In this document: piece after piece, positions 1-7,426 of the stretch | Numbering within the stretch: the first letter of the stretch is position 1 | Layout: each line of letters starts with the position of its first letter | DNA from: Deltaproteobacteria bacterium | GTDB taxonomy: Bacteria > Desulfobacterota > Desulfarculia > Adiutricales > Adiutricaceae | NCBI GenBank assembly: GCA_031254895.1 | Contig: JAIRTO010000142.1 | Location: 1 to 53,730, forward strand | Length of the DNA stretch: 53,730 nucleotides | Direction: 5' to 3' | Translations under genes and position numbers: made by a program | Notes under the pieces: generated by a model | Told to the model about the DNA's origin: nothing | The model's database searches: none | The model's input: only the letters and a program-made list of their open reading frames with translations

Positions 1-119
1 AACCCCAAAAATTAGGGGAAAGTAATGTAGCCGAATCAGCCAATTTCCCAGAAAGCCAAAGTATGAAGGCATAGTAGTAAAATTGAATCCTATTTTTTTA
101 TGTCAATACAATCGTGACA

Positions 120-338
120 TTACCCGCTCTCCAGTCTTTCAATCAATGCCGCTGACAGGACCCCGGAGCCGGCGCCTGGGTCAAGTATGCGGATTGCGCT
201 CTGACAGGGAATTGTGAATAAACTCGCCATAAATCTGGCGGCAGATTTTGACGTGAAGAACTGCCCGAGGCTTTTGCGCTCCGCTTTTGACTTGGAAGCC
301 ATATATTCTTCTGTGCGTTCGTCGACTGCATTTAACAT
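120..338 (-). pseudogene. N-terminal fragment of an N6-adenine DNA methylase
   Basis: The 72-residue product carries the start of a type I/Eco57I-like adenine methylase: a GQFFTS element at about residues 26-31, then motif I (LDPGAGSGVL, about residues 51-60), which binds S-adenosylmethionine. The protein stops just after motif I, so the catalytic NPPY motif and target-recognition region are absent. The start looks genuine: ATG at 338 with AGGA about nine bases upstream. Known relatives are several hundred residues long, so I read this as a gene cut by deletion or insertion, with its 5' end and ribosome site kept. It lies beside other damaged genes and a transposase, consistent with an eroded defence or mobile region. 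It could in principle be a short expressed peptide, but no catalytic activity is expected. Confidence 0.6.
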
Positions 339-619
339 GGAATCATCCTAATCGAGTTTTTGCCGCTTTATGTTTAGGGGGCGTCAAAAAATAACTTAGC
401 GCTAAAACACAGAACATATTCACAGCCAAAAAAATATGCGTCACGCCATATCAAAAATATCCGGCTTTTCATGACATCAAAAATGTCCGGTCGACCGATA
501 ACAGTTCCGGCTGCTGTCCTGACAGGGGAGGGGCCTACGCCAGAGAGGGGGCGCCGTTCGGCAAGGCTATCACCTCGTCTTCGTCCTCGTCAGACGCCTT
601 TCCACTGTCCACGCGCTTC
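339..619. other. spacer, no gene seen
   Basis: No convincing coding sequence. Around 448-487 there are two similar short palindromic stretches (TATCAAAAATATCCGG and GACATCAAAAATGTCCGG), which could be operator-like or remnant repeat sequences. Confidence 0.4.
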
Positions 620-840
620 GCTGGTTGCCTTTTTCATGGCTTCAACCTGTATGTGCGGTTGCGGTTGGCTCCCTCGGACAGTATTGCGCCTACATTTGTC
701 AACTCCTTCAAGTACGCCCTCGCTCGGCCAGCGCTAATGCCAACGGCATCCGCCACATCGCCCGCAGAGCAGGACTCATGATCCGTCAGAAAAGCAATGA
801 TGGCTTGCTTGCGAGCTTCGCCTTTTTGCCCCTCCGCTTT

Positions 841-1051
841 ATCGCTCGTTTTTATAGCTCGTTTTTTATCGATTGTTTCCGCTTTATCGCTCGTTTTTTA
901 TCGCTCGTTTTCTCGTTATCGCTCGGTTTTATCGCTCGGTTTTATCGCTCGTTTTCTCGTTATCGCTCGTTTTTATCGCTCGTTTTTGCGTTATCGCTCG
1001 GTTTTATCGCTCGTTTTCGCGCTATCGCTTGTTTTACGCAAAACAAGCGAT
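841..1051. repeat. short tandem repeat array in copy A
   Basis: About 13 units beginning ATCGCTCG followed by a T-rich tail. Unit lengths are 13, 14 and 18 bases. Because the lengths are not all multiples of three, gain or loss of units changes the minus-strand reading frame. On the minus strand the units encode TSDK-type motifs. The array ends in a perfect inverted repeat at 1024-1051 (12-base arms ATCGCTTGTTTT, 4-base loop). Confidence 0.85.
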
Positions 1052-1593
1052 AAAACCGTACGATCAGGGTTGAACTGCTCCTCCAGCGCCGGCTCAGGCC
1101 ACTTCATGTCTTTCCAGACGGCGAAGATTCCAGGCAGGCCGCTACCTGACCTCTCGCCAATCTCCATCAGGTTGAAGAGCTTGATGAGCGTCTGGTTGCG
1201 CGGGTCGGAGATGCCTCCGAGCACAGCCTCGTCAATGCTGATGCGCAAGCCGCCTGGATTGGCGATGGTTATATGGCTTGGCCGCCTATGGATGACTATG
1301 CCGCGGCGCCCATAGTGATTGGCGTGGATCAGGCAATTTGCGATGGCTTCCCTCAGAGCCTTGTGCACAGGAGTATCGTCGATGCAGGCGCCGCCCGCCA
1401 ACTTGAAAGGAGTCTTGATCTCCTGCGCGATGCGGTTGTAGACCCGGTAGTAGAAGTCATAGACGTTGCCGCTCCAATCGCCTGAGCTGGATATGATGCG
1501 ATCCGTCCAGCGGGCGCTTTCGTCTTCATGCTCCTGATATTCCAAGAAGTAGTTGGGGAACTCTTTGACTATCTCGTGCTCGTAGCCGAACAT
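991..1593 (-). pseudogene. partial duplicate of the AlbA_2/HATPase protein gene
   Basis: The 200-residue reading frame is nearly identical to the C-terminal ATPase half of the full-length gene at 1691-3169, starting at its MFGYEHEI segment. It keeps the HATPase-like part (ALREAIANCLIHANHYG, then GERSGSGLPGIF) but lacks the N-terminal AlbA_2 domain. It ends inside the short tandem repeat array (...KTSDKTER then stop), because the extra units move the frame. The winged-helix region present in the full copy is still there as DNA at about 631-840 but is out of frame. No ribosome site is evident at 1593. It is most likely a non-functional by-product of the duplication, although a repeat-length change could restore the frame through to the winged helix. 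Confidence 0.75.
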
Positions 1594-1677
1594 CAGGACG
1601 CCGGCCCCCGTGGGATGGAGCGTTCCGTTCTCGGCGCGGTCTACGCAGCCGAGCTTGAAGAGGAACTCCGCATCCCA

Positions 1678-2596
1678 TTGGCTGCCTTTTTCAAGGCTTC
1701 AACCTATATGTGCGGTTGCGGTTGGCGCCCTCGGACAGTATTGTGCCTACATTTGTCAGCTCCTTCAAGTACACCCTCATTCGGCCGGCGCTAATGCCAA
1801 CGGCATCCGCTACATCGCCCGCAGAGCAGGACTCATGATCCGTCAGAAAAGCAATGATGGCTTGCTTGCGGGCTTCGCCTTTTTGCCCCTCCGCTTTATC
1901 GCTCGTTTTCATCGCTCGTTTTTTATCGCTCGTTTCCGCTTTATCGCTCGTTTTACGCAAAACAAGCGATAAAACCGTGCGATCAGGGTTGAACTGCTCC
2001 TCCAGTGCCGGCTCAGGCCACTTCATGTCTTTCCAGACGGCGAAGATTCCAGGCAGGCCGCTACCTGACCTCTCGCCAATCTCCACCAGGTTGAAGAGCT
2101 TGATGAGCGTCTGGTTGCGCGGGTCGGAGATGCCTCCGAGCACAGCCTCGTCAATGCTGATGCGCATGCCGCCGGGATTGGCGATGGTTATCTGGCCTGG
2201 GCGCCTATGAATGACTATGCCGCGGCGCCCATAGTGATTGGCGTGGATCAGGCAATTTGCGATGGCTTCCCTCAAAGCCTTGTGCACAGGAGTGTCGTCG
2301 ATGCGGGTGTCGCCCACCAACTTGAAAGGAGTCTTAATCTCCTGCGCGATGCGGTTGTAGACCCGGTAGTAGAAGTCATAGACGTTGCCGCTCCAATCGC
2401 CTGAGCTGGATATGATGCGATCCGTCCAGCGGGTGGTCTCGTCCCCATGCTCCTGATAGTCCAAGAAGTAGTTGGGGAACTCTTTGACTATCTCGTGCTC
2501 GTAGCCGAACATCAGGATGCCGGCCCCCGTAGGATGGAGCGTTCCGTCCTCGGCGCGGTCTACGCAGCCGAGCTTGAAGAGGAACTCCGCATCCCC
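1678..2596. repeat. tandem duplication, copy B
   Basis: Second copy of the duplicated segment. It forms the 3' half of the intact minus-strand gene (1691-3169). It differs from copy A by scattered base changes and by having only four short-repeat units. Confidence 0.85.
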
Positions 2597-3169
2597 AAGG
2601 CTCTCCCAGACGTGCTTGGGGCGGGCGCTGAAGAAGATAATGCGGTAGCGGCGCACCGTTTCGTAGTCGAACGCGTCAAGTCCGAGCCGCTCCAGCGCCC
2701 TTGTGTCCTGTGTTGTGGTAGCTTGGTCTGCAAACATAGCCCGCACCTCTTCCTCGGTGCAGTGGTAATCGCCCTCCCAATTGCGGCGGTATGAGCCTCT
2801 GATGGGGTTGTTGTTGATGTAGACCGGCTTGTCCCGGCGGTCGGCGCGTGGGATGTCGATTGCTACGATGTGCTTGCCTTCGATCTCCTCGATCCGGACG
2901 TGCCTGTCGGCGAGGATGTTGACGCTGACCTTTTGGCGGTTGTTGATGGTGTCCCAAAACTCCTTGACCAGTCTCTCGGGATCAGGCGCGCCGACTATGT
3001 TGAGAGCCTTGTCCTCCTGCTCCTCCGCGCCAAGCAGGATATAACCGCCCTGCGTGTTGGCGAAGGCGGAATAAGTTTCCCAAAGGCTCTTCGGCAGTCC
3101 GCCCGCAGCCCGCTTTGCCTCGATTCGATTGTCCTCCTTATATTTATTCAGTTCGTTTAAATTGAGCAT
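1691..3169 (-). CDS. AlbA_2 (Schlafen-type) DNA-binding domain / HATPase / winged-helix protein
   Basis: A 492-residue protein of the COG2865 type, thought to be an ATP-dependent transcription regulator or helicase-like factor. The N-terminal AlbA_2 domain is visible at about residues 10-130 (EDNRIEAKRA, FANTQGGYILLGAEE). The middle has the GHKL-type ATPase signature (ALREAIANCLIHANHYG, then IANPGG and GERSGSGLPGIF, about 300-390). After a TSDK-repeat linker the C-terminus is a winged helix (SAGDVADAVGISAGRM). I chose the ATG at 3169 because GGAGAT lies eight bases upstream and the AlbA_2 domain begins at once; a longer frame to 3313 adds a hydrophobic stretch unrelated to the family. The linker is encoded by a short tandem repeat (1898-1970), so repeat slippage could detach the winged helix. 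Such genes are common beside restriction and mobile elements; the target is unknown. Confidence 0.85.
   Translation of the reverse strand: MLNLNELNKYKEDNRIEAKRAAGGLPKSLWETYSAFANTQGGYILLGAEEQEDKALNIVGAPDPERLVKEFWDTINNRQKVSVNILADRHVRIEEIEGKHIVAIDIPRADRRDKPVYINNNPIRGSYRRNWEGDYHCTEEEVRAMFADQATTTQDTRALERLGLDAFDYETVRRYRIIFFSARPKHVWESLGDAEFLFKLGCVDRAEDGTLHPTGAGILMFGYEHEIVKEFPNYFLDYQEHGDETTRWTDRIISSSGDWSGNVYDFYYRVYNRIAQEIKTPFKLVGDTRIDDTPVHKALREAIANCLIHANHYGRRGIVIHRRPGQITIANPGGMRISIDEAVLGGISDPRNQTLIKLFNLVEIGERSGSGLPGIFAVWKDMKWPEPALEEQFNPDRTVLSLVLRKTSDKAETSDKKRAMKTSDKAEGQKGEARKQAIIAFLTDHESCSAGDVADAVGISAGRMRVYLKELTNVGTILSEGANRNRTYRLKP
1898..1970. repeat. short tandem repeat array in copy B
   Basis: Four units of the ATCGCTCG + T-rich motif. 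It ends in the same near-perfect inverted repeat as copy A, with one mismatch in the arms. In minus orientation it encodes the TSDK linker of the full-length protein and keeps the frame open. Confidence 0.85.
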
Positions 3170-3409
3170 ATTGTATCTCCTGTTGTTCCATACTGGCATA
3201 ATACCTGTCGGAACGCGCGACTTCAATGTCGCCTGGGGGCAAAACCAGGGAAAAATAAAGCCAAATGACATCAATGGACTCAAATATACCACAGTCCATA
3301 TATTGCGCGCCAACTAAAAAAGTCGATAGCGGCGATAATTTTCGCGGCTCTTCTTCCAATTCTAGGCGGCCTGTCTCGGGCGGTTTTTATGCTCCGGCAA
3401 AGGCGCCGG

Positions 3410-5008
3410 TCAACCTCGGGACAGATAAGCAAGAAGATCAGTTTCATCCAGATCAAATTTTTCAAATATCAATTTTTGCGTCTTTGTCATCGGGTTCATC
3501 TCTCTTCGGTTTTCAGAAGCCGTGATCAGTCTGATCTTCTCTAATTCGGAAATCACGTCATCTTTGCTCCAGGACTTTTCCGCCATCGTCTCTCTCAGCG
3601 TTTCGCCAATCTCGGCGGCGACAATGAGAGAAATGAAAGAGCAAAATAGTTTGCCTTCGACAGCGGCCGCATAATCGGTTCGCGCTAGTTTCACGTCGTC
3701 ATAGTTCTTTATGTCGACAAAATTGTTTTCAATGACGTCTTTTCGCCGATAGATTGAAAGGATTTCCTTGCCGTCAAGATCCGCGTTGGAAAGGAGGCAA
3801 AAAAAGCCGAAGCGCTTTGCCGCCTCGTCAATTTTATTGAAATTTTTTGAGTAAATGAAAGCGTCGTCGCCGTTAAGATCAAGGTCAAAATAATGGCGAT
3901 GACGCTTGGCCGTTTTCTCCGTCAGTTCTTTTTTTCTGGAAAGTTCCGTCTCCATAATTTCGACGGCCCTGAGCAGTTCGCTGGTTTGGCGTTCCGCCAA
4001 GTCCGGATCGAAGTACACATGAACAGTCGAATAGACGCCAAGGAATCGTCCATGGACAGGCTTGGCGTAAAGGCTATATTTTATTCGGAAGCGCGTTGAC
4101 TTGATGCCGGGCCAAGAAGAATCGACAGCGGATAAAATCGTCTTTTGGCTCAATTTCCCGCCTAATACATAAGAATAGCCGTTTTCGTTCATAAATTTCA
4201 GATTGTCAGTCGCGCCAAAATCTCGGTCTAGTGCGAACAAGAGATTTTTCGCGTTGAACTCCGCATTATGAGACGTCATGTCGGGAAGTTGAGATTTGTC
4301 CGTTATGGGACCAGGATAAGTCGCGTAGTAGACTGGAAGGCCTGAATCTTGCGATATAAAGCAACCAAGGTTGATTTGAGCTAATTTTTCGTTCCGCCTG
4401 TCGTCGTCCATTACGGCGTCTTGGATTTTTTCCGAGTCTGTCGAGAATGACCTTACGTCACAAGCCCAATAATAATCTGCCTTGTGTTTGGCGATCCATT
4501 TTTTGAAAAATCTCATCCGCTCGTCATAAGTAATTGAAGCAAACAAGGCTGAAGCTTTCGGCGAGTCGAGCGGAGGTTCATAAAGAGAATATTCTTCGAA
4601 AAAGTCCGATATTTTCGTGAAACCGTTGCCTCTGGACGTCATGTGCAGAACGGCCGCATGAATATGTTCGGCGCGTGATTCTCCAAAGGTGTTCAGAAGC
4701 ATTTTTTTCAACCCAAGATATTCCAATATATGATCGACCAGAAATGCGACTCCGACGGATCGAATGGAATTGTGTCGCGGCAGAATTTCAATATTGCCGT
4801 TGGGGTAAAAACTCCAGTAATTTTTGTTGGGCACAAGCATGGAGCCGGTTTCGTCCAGCCTTCCGATGGCCACCCTTTCGTTGGTCGGCGTTCCCTTTTC
4901 ATTTTTGGCGACGCGGACAACTTTAAATACTGTGGCATATTTTTGGTTTTTGCGAATGGCGACGCCTTTCGTCGGCAAAGCCACCTTCATTTTTGAGCCA
5001 GATGACAT
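3410..5008 (-). CDS. IS4-related (IS1634-like) DDE transposase
   Basis: About 532 residues. The RNase H-fold DDE transposase core is recognisable: FALDRDFGATDNLKFM carries an early acidic residue, and YRRKDVIENNFVDIK matches the Y-(2)-R-(3)-E-(6)-K signature of IS4-related families, with the R position a lysine here. The helical C-terminus (EGKLFCSFISLIVAAEIGETL) is also typical. The start is the ATG at 5008, with GGAG seven bases upstream. The gene looks full length, so the element may still be active. I could not define terminal inverted repeats by eye; GGCGCCGG-containing sequences near 3400 and 5083 are not convincing. It separates the AlbA_2 gene from a gene remnant at 5180-5422 and is the clearest sign of insertion in this end of the window. 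Confidence 0.88.
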   Translation of the reverse strand: MSSGSKMKVALPTKGVAIRKNQKYATVFKVVRVAKNEKGTPTNERVAIGRLDETGSMLVPNKNYWSFYPNGNIEILPRHNSIRSVGVAFLVDHILEYLGLKKMLLNTFGESRAEHIHAAVLHMTSRGNGFTKISDFFEEYSLYEPPLDSPKASALFASITYDERMRFFKKWIAKHKADYYWACDVRSFSTDSEKIQDAVMDDDRRNEKLAQINLGCFISQDSGLPVYYATYPGPITDKSQLPDMTSHNAEFNAKNLLFALDRDFGATDNLKFMNENGYSYVLGGKLSQKTILSAVDSSWPGIKSTRFRIKYSLYAKPVHGRFLGVYSTVHVYFDPDLAERQTSELLRAVEIMETELSRKKELTEKTAKRHRHYFDLDLNGDDAFIYSKNFNKIDEAAKRFGFFCLLSNADLDGKEILSIYRRKDVIENNFVDIKNYDDVKLARTDYAAAVEGKLFCSFISLIVAAEIGETLRETMAEKSWSKDDVISELEKIRLITASENRREMNPMTKTQKLIFEKFDLDETDLLAYLSRG

Positions 5009-5179
5009 ATGAGACTCCAAGCCGCAGCGGGCGTTGTTTTGCGCCTAGTTTTGCGCCTATCCTGCAATCACGTTTTAGCGTCCAAAGGCGCCGGCTTTTT
5101 TTGCGCGCCTGCATAAATCGAATAATATCATTTTGCTCGCGGCAAAAAAAACTGCGGCCCTATTATGGCCATTTGCCGT

Positions 5180-5422
5180 CTATTTAGCGTTTCGGCCGAT
5201 ATGCCTCCAGTCTTCTTTCAAAACCAGGGCGCAGAGCCAATATGCCGCCAATCGTTCGCGACGAAAGTTCAAATTGACGCTTGCTTTTTCAAATAAGCCT
5301 CCAATGTGCTTTCCGATTTCAAACAGGCGGGAGTTGCCGGTCTGGGAGAGATGGTTCGGCGAACAGACGCGTTTTCGCCTTAATTCGTCGACGATGGTTT
5401 TAGCGGGCGCTTCAGTTTTGGT
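5180..5422 (-). pseudogene. unrecognised C-terminal gene remnant
   Basis: A minus-strand frame of 80 codons is open between stops and reads like protein (for example RRERLAAYWLCALVLKEDW then HIGRN), but has no usable start codon at its upstream end. I do not recognise the family. It lies directly beyond the transposase, so it may be the 3' end of a gene lost by deletion or insertion. A chance open frame is possible. Confidence 0.35.
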
Positions 5423-5608
5423 TTATTTTTGCAAAGGACGTGGCCAGCAGCCTCCAAAAAAGGGCCTTCTGGAATAGTTTTTGAATCGTGGGGCTATATT
5501 TTGGGCGAACGCCATCGAGACGTCAATTTTGTCCCTTCGACCGTCTCCGCTGGACTTTTTGTCTCCTTTCCGCCGCTTCCGCTGCACAGTTCTTCATTTT
5601 CTGCTATC

Positions 5609-7255
5609 ATGACCTTCATGAAAGGCTTCATTTTCACATTGCGCCAAGCCGGAAGGTCAGGGGCGCCGCACCTCAAGCTTCTATTTTCCTCCATCGCGCC
5701 GACGGTCTTTCTTTTGGCTCTGTTTCTGGCCGTTCCCGTTTCGGTCAAAAGCCAGGAGACTCCGCTGGTCGGCGAGCAGGGCCAAGGGATCGATTCCTCT
5801 TCCGACGGCTATGCCGATTCGAACGGCCCAGTCGGCGCGGTCGAGTCGAACGGCCCGGTCGGCGCGGTCGACTCTAACGGCCAGGTCGGCGCGGTCGAGT
5901 CGAACGGCCAGGTCGGCAAAACCGAGCCAAGCGGTTGGGCGCTCGCGAATCTTTCTCCTCAAGCCTGGACCCTCATCGGCCTTTCGGCTCTTCTGGCCAT
6001 CGTCGCCGTCCTTTTCGCTTCTGGCTTGTCGGTCAGGAAACGGCTGACCGAACTTGCGGACGAGGAATCGCCCCCCATCGCTCCTCCCCTCCGCGAATCC
6101 CAGGCCAGGGAGGCTTCTTTGCCTTCGGCCATTTTTCCAGGCAGCTGGTTCGAAGGTCTGGATCAAGAGCGACTGGAAGATTTTTTCCGTCGAACCAGAC
6201 GTTCGGCGACGTCCGTTTTTTTCGAAGCTTTGGAGATCGACGACAAGGCCGGGGCTTCGCGAAGCTCGCCGACAGAGGCCAAGCTGACGGCGGCTGGGGA
6301 AAAAACGAACTATTTTTTGAATCAAGCCCTGAGCTCGGAGGCGTTCGTCGACCTCGCCTCCGGCGAGGTCGTTCTCTCCGTCTCGCAAAGGGCGCTTCTG
6401 AAGATTCATCTCGAAGCCCTCGTTCCTCCGCTGCGAACTCCCCGACCGCAAACTCTGACCGGCGAGGTCAGACCGGCCGTCTTGGCCGTCTTGGCGTCCG
6501 TCGGCGCCATAGCCGGAAATGTCCTTGGGGCCGGGCTGTTGGGCTGGCTGAAGCAACCCCCCGAAACTGGCGCTTTGCTCGGTTCGCTCGTCGGGGCGGC
6601 TTTGAGCGTCCGCCTGTCTCTGTTCCTGGCCCAGAACGAGCGGCTGCGCCGCCTTCTGCTGGCTTCGGTTGGCGGAATGGCTCTCCTGGACGTCTTGTCT
6701 TCTTTCTTCGCCGGGGCCATGGGGCCAATTTTCGCCGGGAGTTCGGCCTTTTCTCCGCTTAGGCGGCTTTTGTTTTACGGCGGGGCGATCGCCGCCTTGA
6801 TCCTGGTCAAAAGCCGGGAACTTTTCGACGTCGAGCTCTTCCGACGGCAGACGGACGAGGCCGTTGACGCGCGTCTCTCCATCTCTCTTCCCTTGGCCGT
6901 CGTGCTTATCCATCGGATCAGAAAAGGCGAAATCACTCAAAAAGGCGTTTATTTGAAGCCGTCAGAGGACGTCTCTCTGATTCAGGACGTCGCCGCCGTC
7001 GTGAAGAGACTTCGGGCCAAGGAGGGCCTGGAAGACGATCCCGTCTTCAGCGAGCTCTGCCGGAAGCTGAACAACGCCGGCTACGAGACGGACGGCCTCG
7101 CCTCCGCCGGGCGTCAGATCCTTTGGGACGAGGAAGCGGCCTTGAAATACGACAGCTTCGGGCTGGTTCGAAAGGGTCAGGCTCTGGCCGTGGAAGAGGA
7201 GCCGATCGTCAAAGACGGCCAGGTGGTCAAAAAAGGTCTCGCCGTCCCCAAATAG
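5609..7255 (+). CDS. polytopic membrane protein of unknown function, partner of the Hsp70-like ATPase
   Basis: About 548 residues from the ATG at 5609; an ATG at 5618 is equally possible and neither has a clear ribosome site. A hydrophobic segment at residues 23-44 acts as signal or anchor and is followed by a small-residue linker with a nine-residue repeat (SNGPVGAVE type, four copies, residues 71-104). A second membrane helix is at about 119-138, then a soluble domain (about 145-285), then a cluster of four likely membrane helices (about 289-312, 321-341, 347-372, 385-401). The C-terminal soluble region ends VRKGQAL...VKDGQVVKKG, a faint echo of the GrpE beta domain that I would not rely on. 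I do not recognise the family. The gene is 171 bases upstream of the Hsp70-like gene on the same strand, which suggests a functional pair. Confidence 0.7.
   Translation: MTFMKGFIFTLRQAGRSGAPHLKLLFSSIAPTVFLLALFLAVPVSVKSQETPLVGEQGQGIDSSSDGYADSNGPVGAVESNGPVGAVDSNGQVGAVESNGQVGKTEPSGWALANLSPQAWTLIGLSALLAIVAVLFASGLSVRKRLTELADEESPPIAPPLRESQAREASLPSAIFPGSWFEGLDQERLEDFFRRTRRSATSVFFEALEIDDKAGASRSSPTEAKLTAAGEKTNYFLNQALSSEAFVDLASGEVVLSVSQRALLKIHLEALVPPLRTPRPQTLTGEVRPAVLAVLASVGAIAGNVLGAGLLGWLKQPPETGALLGSLVGAALSVRLSLFLAQNERLRRLLLASVGGMALLDVLSSFFAGAMGPIFAGSSAFSPLRRLLFYGGAIAALILVKSRELFDVELFRRQTDEAVDARLSISLPLAVVLIHRIRKGEITQKGVYLKPSEDVSLIQDVAAVVKRLRAKEGLEDDPVFSELCRKLNNAGYETDGLASAGRQILWDEEAALKYDSFGLVRKGQALAVEEEPIVKDGQVVKKGLAVPK
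5811..5922 (+). repeat. 27-base in-frame coding repeat
   Basis: Four tandem copies of a 27-base unit encode SNG(P/Q)VGAV(E/D) in the linker between the first two membrane segments. The unit is a multiple of three, so copy number can change without breaking the frame. Confidence 0.85.
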
Positions 7256-7426
7256 TTTCGCCTGTCGTCGTCGAAGGAACGTCCCCCCCCGCCCCGAGGG
7301 CGTTCCGCCGGACTGGCCAGAAACGCTTTTTTTTAGGAGCTTTTTCCCGATTCTCCGCCCCCTCCCGGGACGCGTCGGCTAATTCTTGTCAAAAACGGCC
7401 TCATTTCGAGGCGGAAGAGAAGGGCG

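Larger units (their letters stand above)
620..1677. repeat. tandem duplication, copy A
   Basis: Copy A of a direct head-to-tail duplication. The segment from about 620 to 1677 matches 1678-2596 almost base for base outside the internal short-repeat array. The junction with copy B is at about 1677/1678 with no intervening bases. Copy A is about 139 bases longer, which the larger number of short repeat units accounts for (about 13 against 4). It contains the C-terminal half of the AlbA_2 ATPase gene in minus orientation. Confidence 0.85.

Noticed and set aside
838-1051. CRISPR array
   Set aside because: The units are adjacent, 13-18 bases long and without unique spacers; it is a tandem repeat, part of it in coding sequence.
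3389-5100. GGCGCCGG-containing sequences as terminal inverted repeats of the IS element
   Set aside because: The shared core is itself a palindrome and the flanks do not match in inverted orientation, so the ends remain undefined.
5681-6940. Long minus-strand open frame opposite the membrane protein gene
   Set aside because: Arg/Gly/Gln-rich shadow of a GC-rich coding strand; the plus-strand frame has clear membrane helices.
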